A stretch of DNA of 64,000 nt from Leclercia adecarboxylata (lineage in GTDB: Bacteria > Pseudomonadota > Gammaproteobacteria > Enterobacterales > Enterobacteriaceae). The notes beneath the pieces were generated by a model. The model worked only from the letters and a program-made list of their open reading frames with translations, had not been told where the DNA came from and made no database searches. The position numbers and the translations under genes were made by a program. The DNA lies in contig NZ_CP098325.1 of the NCBI RefSeq assembly GCF_023639785.1, forward strand, positions 1,178,001-1,242,000, read 5' to 3'. Below are positions 55,176 through 64,000 of the stretch, one piece after another (position 1 is the first letter of the stretch; every line of letters starts with the position of its first letter).

Positions 55176-56549
55176 TTAACCCACGGCGGTGCCAGGCACC
55201 AGCACTTCAGTGGCAATAATGACGATGACCAGCCCAACCAGTACCGGAACGGAGGTGCGCTTCACCACTTCAAACGGCGAAATTTTTGCCATCCCGGCCA
55301 CGGCTACCACCACGCCGGAAACCGGGGAGATGGTACGGCCCAGGTTGGAGGCCTGCAGCATCGGGATAGTGAGATAGGCCGGGTTGATGCCGGAGGAGTG
55401 CGCCAGCTTCGGGATCATCTCCACAAAGGCGTAGAACGGCGCGTTGCCTGAGCCGGTCGTCATCGCCGCCAGCATGGTCAGGACCACCAGCACCATCATC
55501 AGGATAATACTCGCCGAACCGAAGGAGGTGGCGATGGAGATCAGGCTCTGGATAAAGCCGATGGTGCTCAGCCCCTGGGCGAAGACCCCGGCCGCGACCA
55601 GCAGCATGACCACGCCGGCGAAGGCGTCCGCCATGCCGCGATAGGCCACTTCCAGGCCGCTAAAGACCTTCTGGGTATTAAAGCCGCGAACAAATTCCAG
55701 CACGGCGGCAATCAGCATGCAGAGCACCAGGATGGTGATGATATGCAGCTCCGGGCCCCATTTGCCGTCAAAAATCAGCACCCCGATGATAGGCGTGAAC
55801 GGCAGAATGGCATAGAAGGAAGGGGCGGTAGTGGTGATTTCGCTGACGTCGAGACGCTCGTGAGAGATGTTCTCTTTTTTATCGAGGTAGCGCTGCCAGA
55901 AGAAGTGCGCAATCGCCATGCCGATAATGGCGGTGATGGAGATTGGCAGGGTGGTTTTAAAGGCGAAATCAATCAGCGGCATCTCGGCGGCTTTGGCGGC
56001 AAGCACCACGTCACCGGAAGTTGGCGAGAGAATAATGGCTGCCGGAGAGGCACAAATAGCCGCTGCTGCGCCGCGGCTGATCCCCACGTTGACCATTACC
56101 GGGAACAGGGTCGCCATCAGCAGTACGCCCAGGCCCGTCGCCGACGATACGGCCAGCGACATCAGACAGGCCACGAAATAGGCGGCAATCATCAGCAGGT
56201 AAGGGGAGTTGATATAGCTCAACGGCTTTGAGGCCAGCTTGACCACCATATCGTTGGCGCCGATATGGGTCATATAGGCGGCAAATCCGCAGAGCATCAT
56301 GATCATCATCCCCAGATCGCCACCGCGGCTCATCAGCAGGATTTTGATGTATTCAATGATGTCAGTCGCCGTGTAACCGGTGCTGGTGGCGCTGGACGGC
56401 AGCACCTTGTGGCCCATCAGGGCGCTGACGATGAGCAGGGTAAGACCGCCGACAAACAGCACCCCGGTCGCGGAGTAACCTTTGATGATGTAGCGCGCGA
56501 CCCCGACAATGACAATCACCCCAATCAGGAGCTCGATAAACGTTAGCAT
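55176..56549 (-). CDS. dcuC: Anaerobic C4-dicarboxylate transporter DcuC
   Basis: A 457-residue inner-membrane carrier (461 in E. coli) with about 12 hydrophobic segments, exporting succinate or exchanging fumarate and succinate during fermentation. Family stretches: LLMSRGGDLGMMIMMLCGFA, AICASPAAIILSPTSGDVVL, TTGSGNAPFYAFVEMIPKLA and LGRTISPVSGVVVAVAGMAK. ATG 56549 (MLTFIELLIG) is chosen by homology; the longer frame start at 56597 lacks support. An FNR-like site lies about 100 bp upstream, fitting anaerobic induction. Confidence 0.97.
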   Translation of the reverse strand: MLTFIELLIGVIVIVGVARYIIKGYSATGVLFVGGLTLLIVSALMGHKVLPSSATSTGYTATDIIEYIKILLMSRGGDLGMMIMMLCGFAAYMTHIGANDMVVKLASKPLSYINSPYLLMIAAYFVACLMSLAVSSATGLGVLLMATLFPVMVNVGISRGAAAAICASPAAIILSPTSGDVVLAAKAAEMPLIDFAFKTTLPISITAIIGMAIAHFFWQRYLDKKENISHERLDVSEITTTAPSFYAILPFTPIIGVLIFDGKWGPELHIITILVLCMLIAAVLEFVRGFNTQKVFSGLEVAYRGMADAFAGVVMLLVAAGVFAQGLSTIGFIQSLISIATSFGSASIILMMVLVVLTMLAAMTTGSGNAPFYAFVEMIPKLAHSSGINPAYLTIPMLQASNLGRTISPVSGVVVAVAGMAKISPFEVVKRTSVPVLVGLVIVIIATEVLVPGTAVG

Positions 56550-56642
56550 GGTTCCCTCTGTCTCCCGACGCCCCAGAGCGAAAGGATCAATAAGCAATGA
56601 AAATAAGGTGACAAAATGTGCCGAAATAATGGTCCAGGCTCG

Positions 56643-56656
56643 CTGACTAAAATCAA
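56643..56656. promoter_or_regulatory. FNR-like site upstream of dcuC
   Basis: CTGACTAAAATCAA matches the FNR consensus TTGATnnnnATCAA at 8 of 10 defined positions. Its centre is about 100 bp upstream of dcuC, a plausible place if the leader is about 60 nt. Confidence 0.6.
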
Positions 56657-57273
56657 TAAATCTACTACTAAAGGAGATATTGTTACGAATTTACTCATAC
56701 TGCGCCCCTTACCTTCGCAGAGTGGGCCTGCTGGTACGCAAAATCACGAGGGCGGTACGAATTTTGAACAAGTTAAGGTTTTTGTCTGCGCTTTTTAAAA
56801 GACGCGTTGTAATAAATTTTAACGTCTGGTGTTTAGCGTACTCTCTGTCACCGGGGAATAATTTTTTTGTTTCGCGTATTTATTATATTTGAATTGTGAT
56901 TGTAGGGTTTTAACAAGAGTTAAAGTAAGATTGAAAAATATTATCTGCTGTGGTTTTCCTTGGCAGAGCAGAAGTACCCTACGCGAGAAGACGATAGCGG
57001 TTTGGCTGCTCATGAAGGAGCCTGGCATTGCGCTGTTATGCGTGAGGCAGCGCTGCGGTGGCGGGGGGAGCGCCCCGTCATGCTGCCGGAGGTATTATCG
57101 GAATACTATTAGCCTTCCTTAATTGTGGATTCATTCATTTAAGGTTCAATCTATTATTAGACTATTTTTGTGTTATTTAAATCATTAATAAAGTAAAAGC
57201 CAATACCTCACGAATCCCATCCGACATATTCTGTGCGCAAATATGTGCCGTACAGGATGTAGGTAATAATATC
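56657..57273. other. Gene-free AT-rich interval between dcuC and pagP
   Basis: About 620 bp without a supportable gene; short open frames have no ribosome-binding site or recognisable product. The last 150 bp are AT-rich and should hold the pagP promoter. I looked for a PhoP box (two GTTTA-type repeats 5 bp apart) and found only weak resemblance. Confidence 0.5.
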
Positions 57274-57849
57274 GTGAGCGTTGTTAATAAATTTGTTTTA
57301 ATTATTTTTGTTATTATGGCTGAGTTGACTTTTTCAACAATAGCAACAGCAAAAGACGTCCCCTCCTCTGACAATTGGTTGAATTCGTACACCCGTAATG
57401 TGAAACAAACCTGGCAACAGCCGCAGCATTACGATCTGTACGTGCCTGCTATTACCTGGCACGCGCGTTTTGCTTACGACAAAGAGAAGACCGATCGCCA
57501 CAATGAGCATCCCTGGGGAGCCGGATTCGGACAGTCGCGCTGGGATGAAAAAGGGAACTGGCATGGTCTCTACCTGATGGCGTTTAAGGACTCCTTCAAT
57601 AAGTGGGAGCCTGTGGCGGGTTACGGCTGGGAAAAAACCTGGCGTCCGCTGGCAAATGATCAATTCCATCTGGGGCTCGGCTACACCTCAGGCGTGACGG
57701 CACGCAACAACTGGAACTATATCCCCATTCCGGTGCTCCTCCCCCTGGCTTCGGTGGGGTACGGCCCTGCAACTTTCCAGATGACTTACATCCCCGGCAC
57801 CTACAACACGGGCAACGTTTACTTCGCCTGGATGCGCTTCCAGTTTTAA
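57274..57849 (+). CDS. pagP: Lipid A palmitoyltransferase PagP
   Basis: A 191-residue outer-membrane enzyme that moves palmitate from phospholipid to lipid A (186 in E. coli). The signal peptide covers about residues 1-26, followed by an amphipathic helix and an eight-stranded barrel. Catalytic residues are visible in [17 protein letters not shown] (His) and [10 protein letters not shown] (Asp-Ser). The start is GTG 57274, chosen because it completes the signal peptide; the ribosome-binding site is weak, so a different start is possible. Confidence 0.93.
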   Translation: MSVVNKFVLIIFVIMAELTFSTIATAKDVPSSDNWLNSYTRNVKQTWQQPQHYDLYVPAITWHARFAYDKEKTDRHNEHPWGAGFGQSRWDEKGNWHGLYLMAFKDSFNKWEPVAGYGWEKTWRPLANDQFHLGLGYTSGVTARNNWNYIPIPVLLPLASVGYGPATFQMTYIPGTYNTGNVYFAWMRFQF

Positions 57850-58039
57850 CTGAAAAAACTTTACGTTCTGGTGATTTAATAGCCAGTTGTTGAATCGTAA
57901 AGGATAAAAATGGGGACGTAAAAATTAACGCGACTTTTGTCACTTTTCTTCAAAAAGGCGCTGGACAAAACCGCTCACAATTGTTGTACTGATACCCGAC
58001 ACAGCATTTGTGTCCAATTTTCATGTAAAGGTAATTTTG

Positions 58040-58249
58040 ATGTCTAAGATTAAAGGTAACGTTAAGTGGTTTAATGAGTCCAAAGGATTCGGTTTCATTA
58101 CTCCGGAAGATGGCAGCAAAGACGTGTTCGTACACTTCTCTGCAATCCAGAGCAATGGTTTCAAAACCCTGGCTGAAGGTCAGCGCGTTGAGTTTGAAAT
58201 CACTAACGGTGCCAAAGGCCCTTCTGCTGCTAACGTAATCGCTCTGTAA
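58040..58249 (+). CDS. cspE: Cold-shock-family RNA chaperone CspE
   Basis: A 69-residue single cold-shock domain with the RNA-binding motifs KGFGFI (RNP1) and VFVHFSAIQ (RNP2). In E. coli CspE melts RNA secondary structure and antiterminates. ATG 58040 follows AAAGG. Codon use is that of a highly expressed gene. It is preceded by a 190-bp leader after pagP and followed by a strong terminator. Confidence 0.97.
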   Translation: MSKIKGNVKWFNESKGFGFITPEDGSKDVFVHFSAIQSNGFKTLAEGQRVEFEITNGAKGPSAANVIAL

Positions 58250-58277
58250 TTCAGACGAGACAGCAAGAATTTCAAAA

Positions 58278-58301
58278 CCCGCTCATTGAGCGGGTTTTTT
58301 T
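58278..58301 (+). terminator. Rho-independent terminator of cspE
   Basis: CCCGCTC/GAGCGGG around ATT, followed by TTTTTTT. Confidence 0.95.
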
Positions 58302-58310
58302 CGTTCTGAG

Positions 58311-58397
58311 CTAGCTGAACAAGTACAGTCTCAGAAAGCAGGCGACGATCGCCACGCTCAGCATGACCATCCCCGCGTTTGTAATTTTCTCTTTCAT
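58311..58397 (-). CDS. Candidate 28-aa small membrane peptide
   Basis: MKEKITNAGMVMLSVAIVAC is followed by FLRLYLFS and a stop: a short charged N-terminus and one hydrophobic helix of about 20 residues. A strong GAGGGG ribosome-binding site lies about 8 bp before ATG 58397. The ORF occupies almost the whole space between the cspE terminator and crcB. Possible roles include a stress-related membrane peptide or a type I toxin-like peptide; neither is shown. Too short for routine gene finders; real translation is inferred. Confidence 0.6.
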   Translation of the reverse strand: MKEKITNAGMVMLSVAIVACFLRLYLFS

Positions 58398-58468
58398 TGC
58401 GACACCCCTCAGTGTATGTGGTGACAGGGTGCCTGAGAAAAATTAAGCCAACATTAAGGTCCGCATCT

Positions 58469-58852
58469 TTAATGCGCATTAACCGCAGAAATTAACCAGA
58501 ATGCGAGCGCGGTCATCATTAGCGACCCCAACAGGTTAACGGCAATATTCAGCAGCGCCCAGGCTGCCCGGCCATCCTGCAACAGAAACACCACTTCGGC
58601 TGAAAAGGTGGAGAATGTCGTCAGCCCGCCGCAGAATCCGGTGGTTATCAACACTTTCCAGACCGGGTCTATGTGGGTCATTCTGTTGAACCACGCCAGT
58701 CCCAGGCCAATGATAAATGCGCCAAGAAGATTGGCTGTCAGGGTGCCGAACGGGATCTGCTGATGGAGCGGATTAAAACGCATGCTTAAGAGCCAGCGCG
58801 CCACGCTTCCTGTGCCCCCACCGATAAAAACGGCTAAAAGTAGTTGAAACAC
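58469..58852 (-). CDS. crcB: Fluoride channel CrcB (Fluc)
   Basis: A 127-residue four-helix membrane protein that exports fluoride as a dual-topology dimer. Motifs: [13 protein letters not shown] (residues 12-24), [14 protein letters not shown] with the key Asn, and [20 protein letters not shown] 58852 gives exactly the E. coli length and has AGG 8 bp upstream; a TTG at 58858 would add two residues. No fluoride riboswitch was recognised upstream. Confidence 0.95.
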   Translation of the reverse strand: MFQLLLAVFIGGGTGSVARWLLSMRFNPLHQQIPFGTLTANLLGAFIIGLGLAWFNRMTHIDPVWKVLITTGFCGGLTTFSTFSAEVVFLLQDGRAAWALLNIAVNLLGSLMMTALAFWLISAVNAH

Positions 58853-58918
58853 GAACAATACCTGCTGTTTGATGTTTAAGGGCTATGAGTGTAACGCCGT
58901 TTAATGCAGGGGGAAAAT

Positions 58919-59707
58919 ATGTACGTAGCGGTCGGACAATTTGCAGTAACAGCGGACTGGCAAAAAAATGCCGGAACCTGCGTTTCACAGATGGCTCAGG
59001 CGGCAGAGCAGGGAGCATCGCTGCTGGTGCTGCCCGAAGCGCTGCTGGCGCGTGACGATAACGATCCCGACCTCTCCGTGAAGTCAGCCCAGCGGCTCGA
59101 CGGCGGCTTTCTGACGCTGCTGCTGGCCGAGAGCGCACGTAACACCCTGACCACGGTTCTGACCGTCCATGTCCCTTCCACTGCCGGCAGAGCGGTTAAC
59201 ACCCTTGTCGCACTGCGCGGCGGCAGGATCGTTGAGCAGTACGCCAAGCTTCATCTGTATGATGCGTTCAGTATTCAGGAGTCCAGGCTGGTTGATGCAG
59301 GCTCGGTTGTACCGCCGCTGATTGAAATCGAGGGCATCCATCTTGGGCTGATGACCTGCTACGATCTGCGCTTCCCGGAGATGGCACTGAATCTGGCGCT
59401 GGCGGGGGCAGAAGTGCTGGTTCTGCCTGCGGCCTGGGTCAGAGGGCCTCTGAAGGAGCACCACTGGTCAACGTTGCTGGCTGCCCGGGCGCTGGACACC
59501 ACCTGCTATGTGATAGCGGCGGGGGAGTGCGGCAATAAGAATATCGGCCAGAGCCGCATTATCGATCCCCTGGGCGTGACGATAGCGGCGGCGGCTGAGG
59601 GGCCTGCGCTGCTGCTGGCCGAGATTAGCCGGGAGCGTATTACCCAGGCGCGTCAGCAATTGCCGGTTTTGCGCAACCGACGCTTCGCGCCGCCGCAATT
59701 ATTGTGA
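58919..59707 (+). CDS. ybeM: Nitrilase-superfamily amidase YbeM (deaminated glutathione amidase type)
   Basis: A 262-residue C-N hydrolase with the Glu-Lys-Cys triad in LPEALLARD (Glu near 41), YAKLHLYD (Lys) and [12 protein letters not shown] (Cys near 146). E. coli family members hydrolyse deaminated glutathione, a repair reaction. The gene is full length here, whereas I recall the E. coli K-12 copy as disrupted. ATG 58919 follows AGGGGG; tatE lies 125 bp downstream. Confidence 0.93.
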   Translation: MYVAVGQFAVTADWQKNAGTCVSQMAQAAEQGASLLVLPEALLARDDNDPDLSVKSAQRLDGGFLTLLLAESARNTLTTVLTVHVPSTAGRAVNTLVALRGGRIVEQYAKLHLYDAFSIQESRLVDAGSVVPPLIEIEGIHLGLMTCYDLRFPEMALNLALAGAEVLVLPAAWVRGPLKEHHWSTLLAARALDTTCYVIAAGECGNKNIGQSRIIDPLGVTIAAAAEGPALLLAEISRERITQARQQLPVLRNRRFAPPQLL

Positions 59708-59832
59708 CTTTTTTAAACAACGCTTGATTCACCTTGTTACAGATTGCTATTGTGTGCGGGCGTCAAATGACCGTTAATAAGGTCGGGTTTTTAAGGCGCG
59801 AAATGCAGCCTGTTTACGTCAAGAAGGTATCT

Positions 59833-60036
59833 ATGGGTGAAATTAGTATTACCAAACTGCTGGTGGTAGCCGCACTGGTTGTCCTGCTGTTTGGTACCAA
59901 GAAATTACGTACGCTGGGCGGAGACCTGGGTGCTGCCATCAAAGGCTTCAAAAAGGCGATGAATGACGATGACGCAACGGTGCAAAAAACGGCCGACGCG
60001 GATATCGCTGCCGAGAAACTCTCTCACAAAGAGTAA
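59833..60036 (+). CDS. tatE: Twin-arginine translocase subunit TatE
   Basis: A 67-residue TatA paralogue: one N-terminal membrane helix ([20 protein letters not shown]), then the [14 protein letters not shown] hinge and amphipathic helix, then a short charged tail. It can replace TatA in the Tat export pore. AAGAAGG precedes ATG 59833 by 5 bp. A strong terminator follows. Confidence 0.96.
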   Translation: MGEISITKLLVVAALVVLLFGTKKLRTLGGDLGAAIKGFKKAMNDDDATVQKTADADIAAEKLSHKE

Positions 60037-60068
60037 CGGCAAATGCCCTGTGGCTTTTGAAAGAAAAA

Positions 60069-60093
60069 AACCGGCCTGTAAGCCGGTTTTTTT
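60069..60093. terminator. Terminator between tatE and lipA
   Basis: AACCGGC/GCCGGTT with loop CTGTAA, followed by TTTTT on the + strand; the A-run on the other side lets it also serve lipA. Confidence 0.93.
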
Positions 60094-60123
60094 ATGGGTG
60101 AACTGTAAACGTTTGTGACGGGT

Positions 60124-61089
60124 TTACTTCACTTCTTCGCCTTTCGCCTGCATATCGGCGTGGTAAGACGAACGCACGAACGGACCGCAGGCTGCATGGG
60201 TAAAGCCCATCGCCATCGCTTCGGCTTTCATTTCATCAAACTCTTCAGGACTCACGTAGCGCTGCACCGGCAGGTGATGGCGGCTTGGCTGCAGATACTG
60301 GCCCAGGGTCAGCATGGTGACGCCATGGCGACGCAGGTCACGCATCACTTCAACAATCTCTTCATTCGTTTCACCGAGACCAACCATCAGACCTGATTTT
60401 GTCGGGATATCCGGATGGGCTTCTTTAAAGCGTTCCAGCAGCTTCAGCGACCAGTTGTAATCTGCACCCGGACGCACCTGACGATAGAGGCGCGGCACGT
60501 TTTCAAGGTTGTGGTTGAACACGTCTGGCGGGTTGGCATTGAGGATCTCCAGCGCACGGTCCATACGGCCACGGAAGTCAGGAACCAGCGTCTCGATCTT
60601 AATGGACGGGCTCTTTTCACGGATGGCAGTGATACAGTCAGCAAAGTGCTGAGCACCGCCGTCGCGCAGATCGTCGCGGTCGACAGAGGTGATAACCACA
60701 TAGCGTAATGCCATGTCGGCGATAGTCTGGGCCAGTTTCTGCGGTTCATTCGCGTCCGGGGCGACAGGACGGCCATGTGCAACGTCACAGAACGGGCAAC
60801 GGCGGGTACAGATAGCGCCGAGGATCATGAAGGTCGCGGTGCCGTGGTTGAAACATTCGGCCAGGTTCGGGCAAGAGGCCTCTTCACAAACGGAGTGAAG
60901 GCCGTTTTTGCGCATCGCCGCTTTGATTCCCTGAATACGCGAAGAGTCCGCCGGAAGTTTGATTTTCATCCAGGCCGGTTTTCTTAACAGCGCTTCGCGC
61001 TCCGTAGCCACGTTTTTAACCGGGATTAGGGCCATTTTATCGGCATCGCGGTATTTAACACCGCGTTCCATCACAATGGGTTTACTCAT
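60124..61089 (-). CDS. lipA: Lipoyl synthase
   Basis: A 321-residue radical SAM enzyme (same length as E. coli) that inserts two sulfurs into octanoyl-carrier domains. The auxiliary [4Fe-4S] cluster Cys are in [12 protein letters not shown] (near residues 68-79), and the SAM cluster motif is CTRRCPFC (near 94-101); the conserved RSSYHAD lies near the C-terminus. GGAAG precedes ATG 61089. It functions after LipB, whose gene lies 1.5 kb upstream beyond ybeF. Confidence 0.98.
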   Translation of the reverse strand: MSKPIVMERGVKYRDADKMALIPVKNVATEREALLRKPAWMKIKLPADSSRIQGIKAAMRKNGLHSVCEEASCPNLAECFNHGTATFMILGAICTRRCPFCDVAHGRPVAPDANEPQKLAQTIADMALRYVVITSVDRDDLRDGGAQHFADCITAIREKSPSIKIETLVPDFRGRMDRALEILNANPPDVFNHNLENVPRLYRQVRPGADYNWSLKLLERFKEAHPDIPTKSGLMVGLGETNEEIVEVMRDLRRHGVTMLTLGQYLQPSRHHLPVQRYVSPEEFDEMKAEAMAMGFTHAACGPFVRSSYHADMQAKGEEVK

Positions 61090-61295
61090 AGCGTGCGTCT
61101 TCCAGTTGCGAAAATCGAAGGAAAGCGTTTCAATTCAAGGGAATGTTGTATTTATCAACTATTTTTGAACGAACGACAGGCAGTATATCATTGATACGGA
61201 CGATAAAGCAGCCTGCCCGGTCGCCAAATTGTAAAATAGTTGTTGTTTAGTGCCTTTTGAGAGATCAAGCGTGGTTCTGCGCAGGCTGCTCCCCA

Positions 61296-62249
61296 TTAAA
61301 AGGCCTGGCGGATAACGTTAATCAGATTTTCCAGCACCGGATCGCGCAGGCTCAGCTTGTTGTAATACAGCGAGATTTCAACGGACTCGGCATTGAGCGG
61401 GGCAAAGGGGATCTGTTCCACCGGCCAGCAGTGGCGCACCATATTAAACAGGCGTTCCGGGATGATACCCAGCAGATCGCTGCTGCCAACCAGGGCGGCA
61501 ATGGTAAAAATATTGTAACTGCTGAAATTCACCAGACGTTCCGGGAAAATATCCTGGACGCGCTGTCGCAGCCCGTTGAGGTTTTGCCCCTCCATCAGCA
61601 ACAGCGTTTGCTCGTAGCGCTGCAGGTTCTCAACCGTGATAGCCTCCTGCAGCGCCGGATGGCCCTGGCGGCAGACCAGCAGTAGCTTATCCGCAAACAG
61701 CATGTTGCGGCTTAACGCCCGGGCATTCAGGGTGTTGCTGTCCACAATCAGGTCGGTCTGAAACTGGCCAAGCTGCGCCTCGGGGTCGTTAACCGAGATA
61801 TTACGCAGCATCAGCTGCGGCGCATGCGTCTTCACGGCCTGGTAGATCACCGGCATCACCAGCGCGCCCACGGCTGGCGTAGTGCCAATGGTGATGATTC
61901 GTTGTTTGTCGTAGCTGCCGGTTAAATCCAGCGCGCCGAGGATAGATTCCAGCCCCTGGCTGATGTATTCGTGCAAATGCGTGGCGTAGGCGGTAGGGGT
62001 AACCCCCTGGCCTTTACGGATGAACAGCGGGTCGGGAAAGATGGTTCGTAATTTCTGGATAGACTGACTAATTGCTGAGGGAGTGAGATTCAGAATTTTC
62101 GCAGCGTTAACGATCCCTTTATGCACATATACGGCCTCAAAAATCGTCAATAAGTTAAGATCTATATTACGTAAAGTCCGAAAAATTTGTGGCTTTGCAT
62201 CACTGCCAGGATCGCTTAAGCGCTTTTCTGGAAGATTATTATTATCCAC
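61296..62249 (-). CDS. ybeF: LysR-type regulator YbeF
   Basis: A 317-residue LysR-type regulator between lipA and lipB, as in E. coli. An N-terminal extension of about 25 residues precedes the winged HTH (LTIFEAVYVHKGIVNAAKIL, then NLTPSAISQSIQKL), followed by an effector-binding domain. The start is GTG 62249 with GGAGGGACAGC upstream. The effector and targets are unknown. Confidence 0.92.
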   Translation of the reverse strand: MDNNNLPEKRLSDPGSDAKPQIFRTLRNIDLNLLTIFEAVYVHKGIVNAAKILNLTPSAISQSIQKLRTIFPDPLFIRKGQGVTPTAYATHLHEYISQGLESILGALDLTGSYDKQRIITIGTTPAVGALVMPVIYQAVKTHAPQLMLRNISVNDPEAQLGQFQTDLIVDSNTLNARALSRNMLFADKLLLVCRQGHPALQEAITVENLQRYEQTLLLMEGQNLNGLRQRVQDIFPERLVNFSSYNIFTIAALVGSSDLLGIIPERLFNMVRHCWPVEQIPFAPLNAESVEISLYYNKLSLRDPVLENLINVIRQAF

Positions 62250-62551
62250 GCTGTCCCTCCGAATGTATTCACAATATGAATAATAGTTGAAATTAAATAA
62301 TGTGCTTATTGTTATGCGTAAACAGTTTCAGGGCGTTAATAATTTTGTGTTAACTCATTGGGTTGCATGATTTTTGCGCACGCGTAATTGCACCGGCCGG
62401 TTGACCCTGTCGGCGCTAAAAGCAGGAAAGCCTGTATTCGCAGCCATGTTGCGGATGTTTTGAAAATATAGAATCTGGGAATTAATGTAAAGGGTAAATG
62501 CGATGAAATAAGAATGGCTCATCAAATAAATGAGCCAAATGTGAAACCTGA
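62250..62551. other. Intergenic region between lipB and ybeF with a lipB terminator
   Basis: AT-rich promoter-type DNA for ybeF. A stem GGCTCAT/ATGAGCC (62516-62522, 62530-62536) lies 16 bp after the lipB stop and has a T-containing run on the minus-strand side, so it probably ends the lipB transcript. No gene is visible. Confidence 0.65.
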
Positions 62552-63193
62552 TTAAGCAGGAATATATTTATGCGGTGGATTGTTTAGCAGCGCTAAAAAA
62601 GAGTTAACCAGATATGGCCGTGCGATTTCAGGGGTAATATTCGCTACCCACTGGCGCATTTGTGCCATTTCCATGCCGGCGTAACCGCAAGGATTGATGC
62701 GCTGGAAAGGCGAAAGATCCATATTGATATTCAACGCCAGACCGTGAAAAGAACACCCTTTACGGATTCGCAGACCGAGTGAACATATTTTCATTTCGCC
62801 GACATAAACGCCCGGGGCGTCCGCACGCGGGTGCGCATCAATATCAAATTCAGCCAGCGTATTGACCACCGTCTGTTCAAGCAGCGTCACCAGTTCACGC
62901 ACGCCGAGCTTCCTGCGCTTCAGGTTGAGCAGGACATACATCACCTGTTGCCCCGGCCCGTGATAGGTGATCTGCCCGCCACGATCGCTCTGGATAACGG
63001 GTATATCGCCAGGCATTAACAGATGCTCAGCTTTGCCCGCCTGGCCCTGGGTAAATACAGGGGGGTGCTCTACCAGCCAGATCTCATCCGGTGTGTTCTC
63101 GTCGCGTGTGTCGGTAAATTCATGCATGGCCTGGGAGACAGGCTCATAGGGCTGAAGCCCAAGCTGGCGAACGAGAATGGTGTCCTGATACAA
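62552..63193 (-). CDS. lipB: Octanoyltransferase LipB
   Basis: A 213-residue enzyme (same length as E. coli) that moves octanoate from acyl carrier protein to lipoyl domains. [20 protein letters not shown] surrounds the substrate site, and the catalytic residues lie in [16 protein letters not shown] and [11 protein letters not shown] (Cys). The start is TTG 63193, as in E. coli, with GGAGAG upstream; the longer in-frame ATG at 63241 would add residues not found in the family. Confidence 0.95.
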   Translation of the reverse strand: MYQDTILVRQLGLQPYEPVSQAMHEFTDTRDENTPDEIWLVEHPPVFTQGQAGKAEHLLMPGDIPVIQSDRGGQITYHGPGQQVMYVLLNLKRRKLGVRELVTLLEQTVVNTLAEFDIDAHPRADAPGVYVGEMKICSLGLRIRKGCSFHGLALNINMDLSPFQRINPCGYAGMEMAQMRQWVANITPEIARPYLVNSFLALLNNPPHKYIPA

Positions 63194-63285
63194 AACGATC
63201 TCTCCGAACGAAGGAAAAAACTGTAGCGGGGAGTATATCACAGAGGGGAAAGAGGTTACCCGGCGATGCGGGTAACCCTAAAACG

Positions 63286-63549
63286 TTACAGCACCATACG
63301 TACGATATCGATATTGCCGAGCTCTTCGTACAGGGTCTCGACTTGCTCAATATGCGTCGCATTAATGGTGATAGAGACGGAATGGTAGTTACCTTTGCTG
63401 CTTGGTTTCACCGTCGGAGAGTAGTCACCTGGCGCATGGCGCTGTACCACCTCAACCACCTGATCAACCAGCTCAGGCAACGCCTGTCCCATTACTTTGT
63501 AAGTAAAAGGAGTAGGGAATTCAAGCAGTTCATTAAGTTTGGTTTTCAT
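63286..63549 (-). CDS. ybeD: YbeD, small DUF493 protein
   Basis: An 87-residue ACT-like fold protein ([20 protein letters not shown] start; same length as E. coli YbeD), proposed in E. coli to influence lipoate metabolism or protein turnover, without firm function. It lies between dacA and lipB in the usual order. Confidence 0.95.
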   Translation of the reverse strand: MKTKLNELLEFPTPFTYKVMGQALPELVDQVVEVVQRHAPGDYSPTVKPSSKGNYHSVSITINATHIEQVETLYEELGNIDIVRMVL

Positions 63550-63656
63550 GGGAGCTCCGGCAGTGCGTCAAAAAAATAATAACTCCCACATCAGGTGGGA
63601 GTTATCAGGTTACATAGTATATGGGGACAGAAATCACACTTTCAAGTGTTCAATTC

Positions 63657-64000
63657 TTAACCAAACCAGTGATGGAACATCAGTTTAATGTAATCAATGA
63701 TTTTGCCGAAGAAATTGCCTTCAGGGATTTCGTCCAGCACCACGAGCGGGCGCTGATCGATGGTTTTACCATCGAGCTGGAAGTTAATGGTGCCGACCAC
63801 CTGGTTTTTCTTCAGCGGGGCGTGCAGCTCGCTGGAGGTCAACACATAGCTGGCCTTGAGATCCTTCATGCGTCCACGAGGAATGGTCAGGTAGAGATCT
63901 TTATCCACGCCCAGTGAGGCACGGTCGTTATTACCGAACCAGACCGGTTCAGAGGCGAACTCTTTACCTGCTTTCAGCGGGTTCACGGTTTCAAAGAAGC
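63657..64000 (-). CDS. dacA: D-alanyl-D-alanine carboxypeptidase DacA (PBP5), 3' part
   Basis: The C-terminal 113 residues of penicillin-binding protein 5, which trims the terminal D-Ala of peptidoglycan pentapeptides. The visible part is the beta-rich domain II ([39 protein letters not shown]) and the C-terminal amphipathic membrane anchor ([16 protein letters not shown]). The catalytic domain with SxxK lies beyond the right edge. Confidence 0.96.
   Translation of the reverse strand, partial: FFETVNPLKAGKEFASEPVWFGNNDRASLGVDKDLYLTIPRGRMKDLKASYVLTSSELHAPLKKNQVVGTINFQLDGKTIDQRPLVVLDEIPEGNFFGKIIDYIKLMFHHWFG

Noticed and set aside
56680..56892. 70-codon ORF between dcuC and pagP
   Set aside because: No credible ribosome-binding site, basic low-complexity translation, and AT-rich non-coding context.
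57123..57273. PhoP box upstream of pagP
   Set aside because: The GGTTCA-ATCTA-TTATTA stretch fits the direct-repeat consensus too poorly to call.

Overview
The window is chromosomal DNA from a member of the Enterobacteriaceae, close to the Enterobacter/Lelliottia/Leclercia group. The evidence is high GC content, dense REP-type palindromes, and gene order that follows the E. coli fepA-to-dacA segment with several insertions. Protein families and E. coli comparisons come from memory and hand reading of the sequence; no search was run.

Layout. Bases 1-6.5 kb hold a formate dehydrogenase-H module: the 3' end of one fdhF paralogue, hypF, a NiCoT nickel permease and a complete fdhF whose in-frame UGA (codon 140) is read as selenocysteine. 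Bases 6.5-10.2 kb are an accessory patch: palindromic repeats, three copies (A, B, C) of a roughly 300-bp structured element, an IS150-group insertion sequence sitting in a hairpin loop of copy B, and an unrecognised 153-aa gene behind a long leader. Bases 10.2-28.3 kb hold the enterobactin locus (fepA / fes-ybdZ-entF / fepDGC / entS / fepB / entCEBAH), with Fur boxes in each divergent promoter region. entD is not at its E. coli position beside fepA, and fepE is absent.

Bases 28.4-33.3 kb carry an M20 peptidase with a YjiH/YjiG membrane pair, then cstA-ybdD. Bases 33.3-35.0 kb are accessory: a RelE/HigB-type toxin-antitoxin pair and an SDR oxidoreductase. Bases 35.0-46.8 kb form a methionine-salvage island: hcxA (ybdH), a ribose-type ABC importer, a His-rich LVIVD beta-propeller protein, mtnK, mtnA, mtnDCB and the methionine aminotransferase gene ybdL. 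MetJ-type operators lie in three of its promoter regions, so the importer is a candidate methylthioribose transporter.

Bases 46.8-64 kb return to the conserved backbone: ybdO, a decayed dsbG remnant, an OxyR-like site and a multi-hairpin RNA before ahpC-ahpF, then uspG, ybdR, rnk, a flavin reductase, rna, dcuC, pagP, cspE, a 28-aa membrane peptide ORF, crcB, ybeM, tatE, lipA, ybeF, lipB, ybeD and the 3' part of dacA. The observations most worth checking are the covarying structured repeat, the OxyR-linked structured ahpC leader, and the MetJ-linked importer plus beta-propeller.
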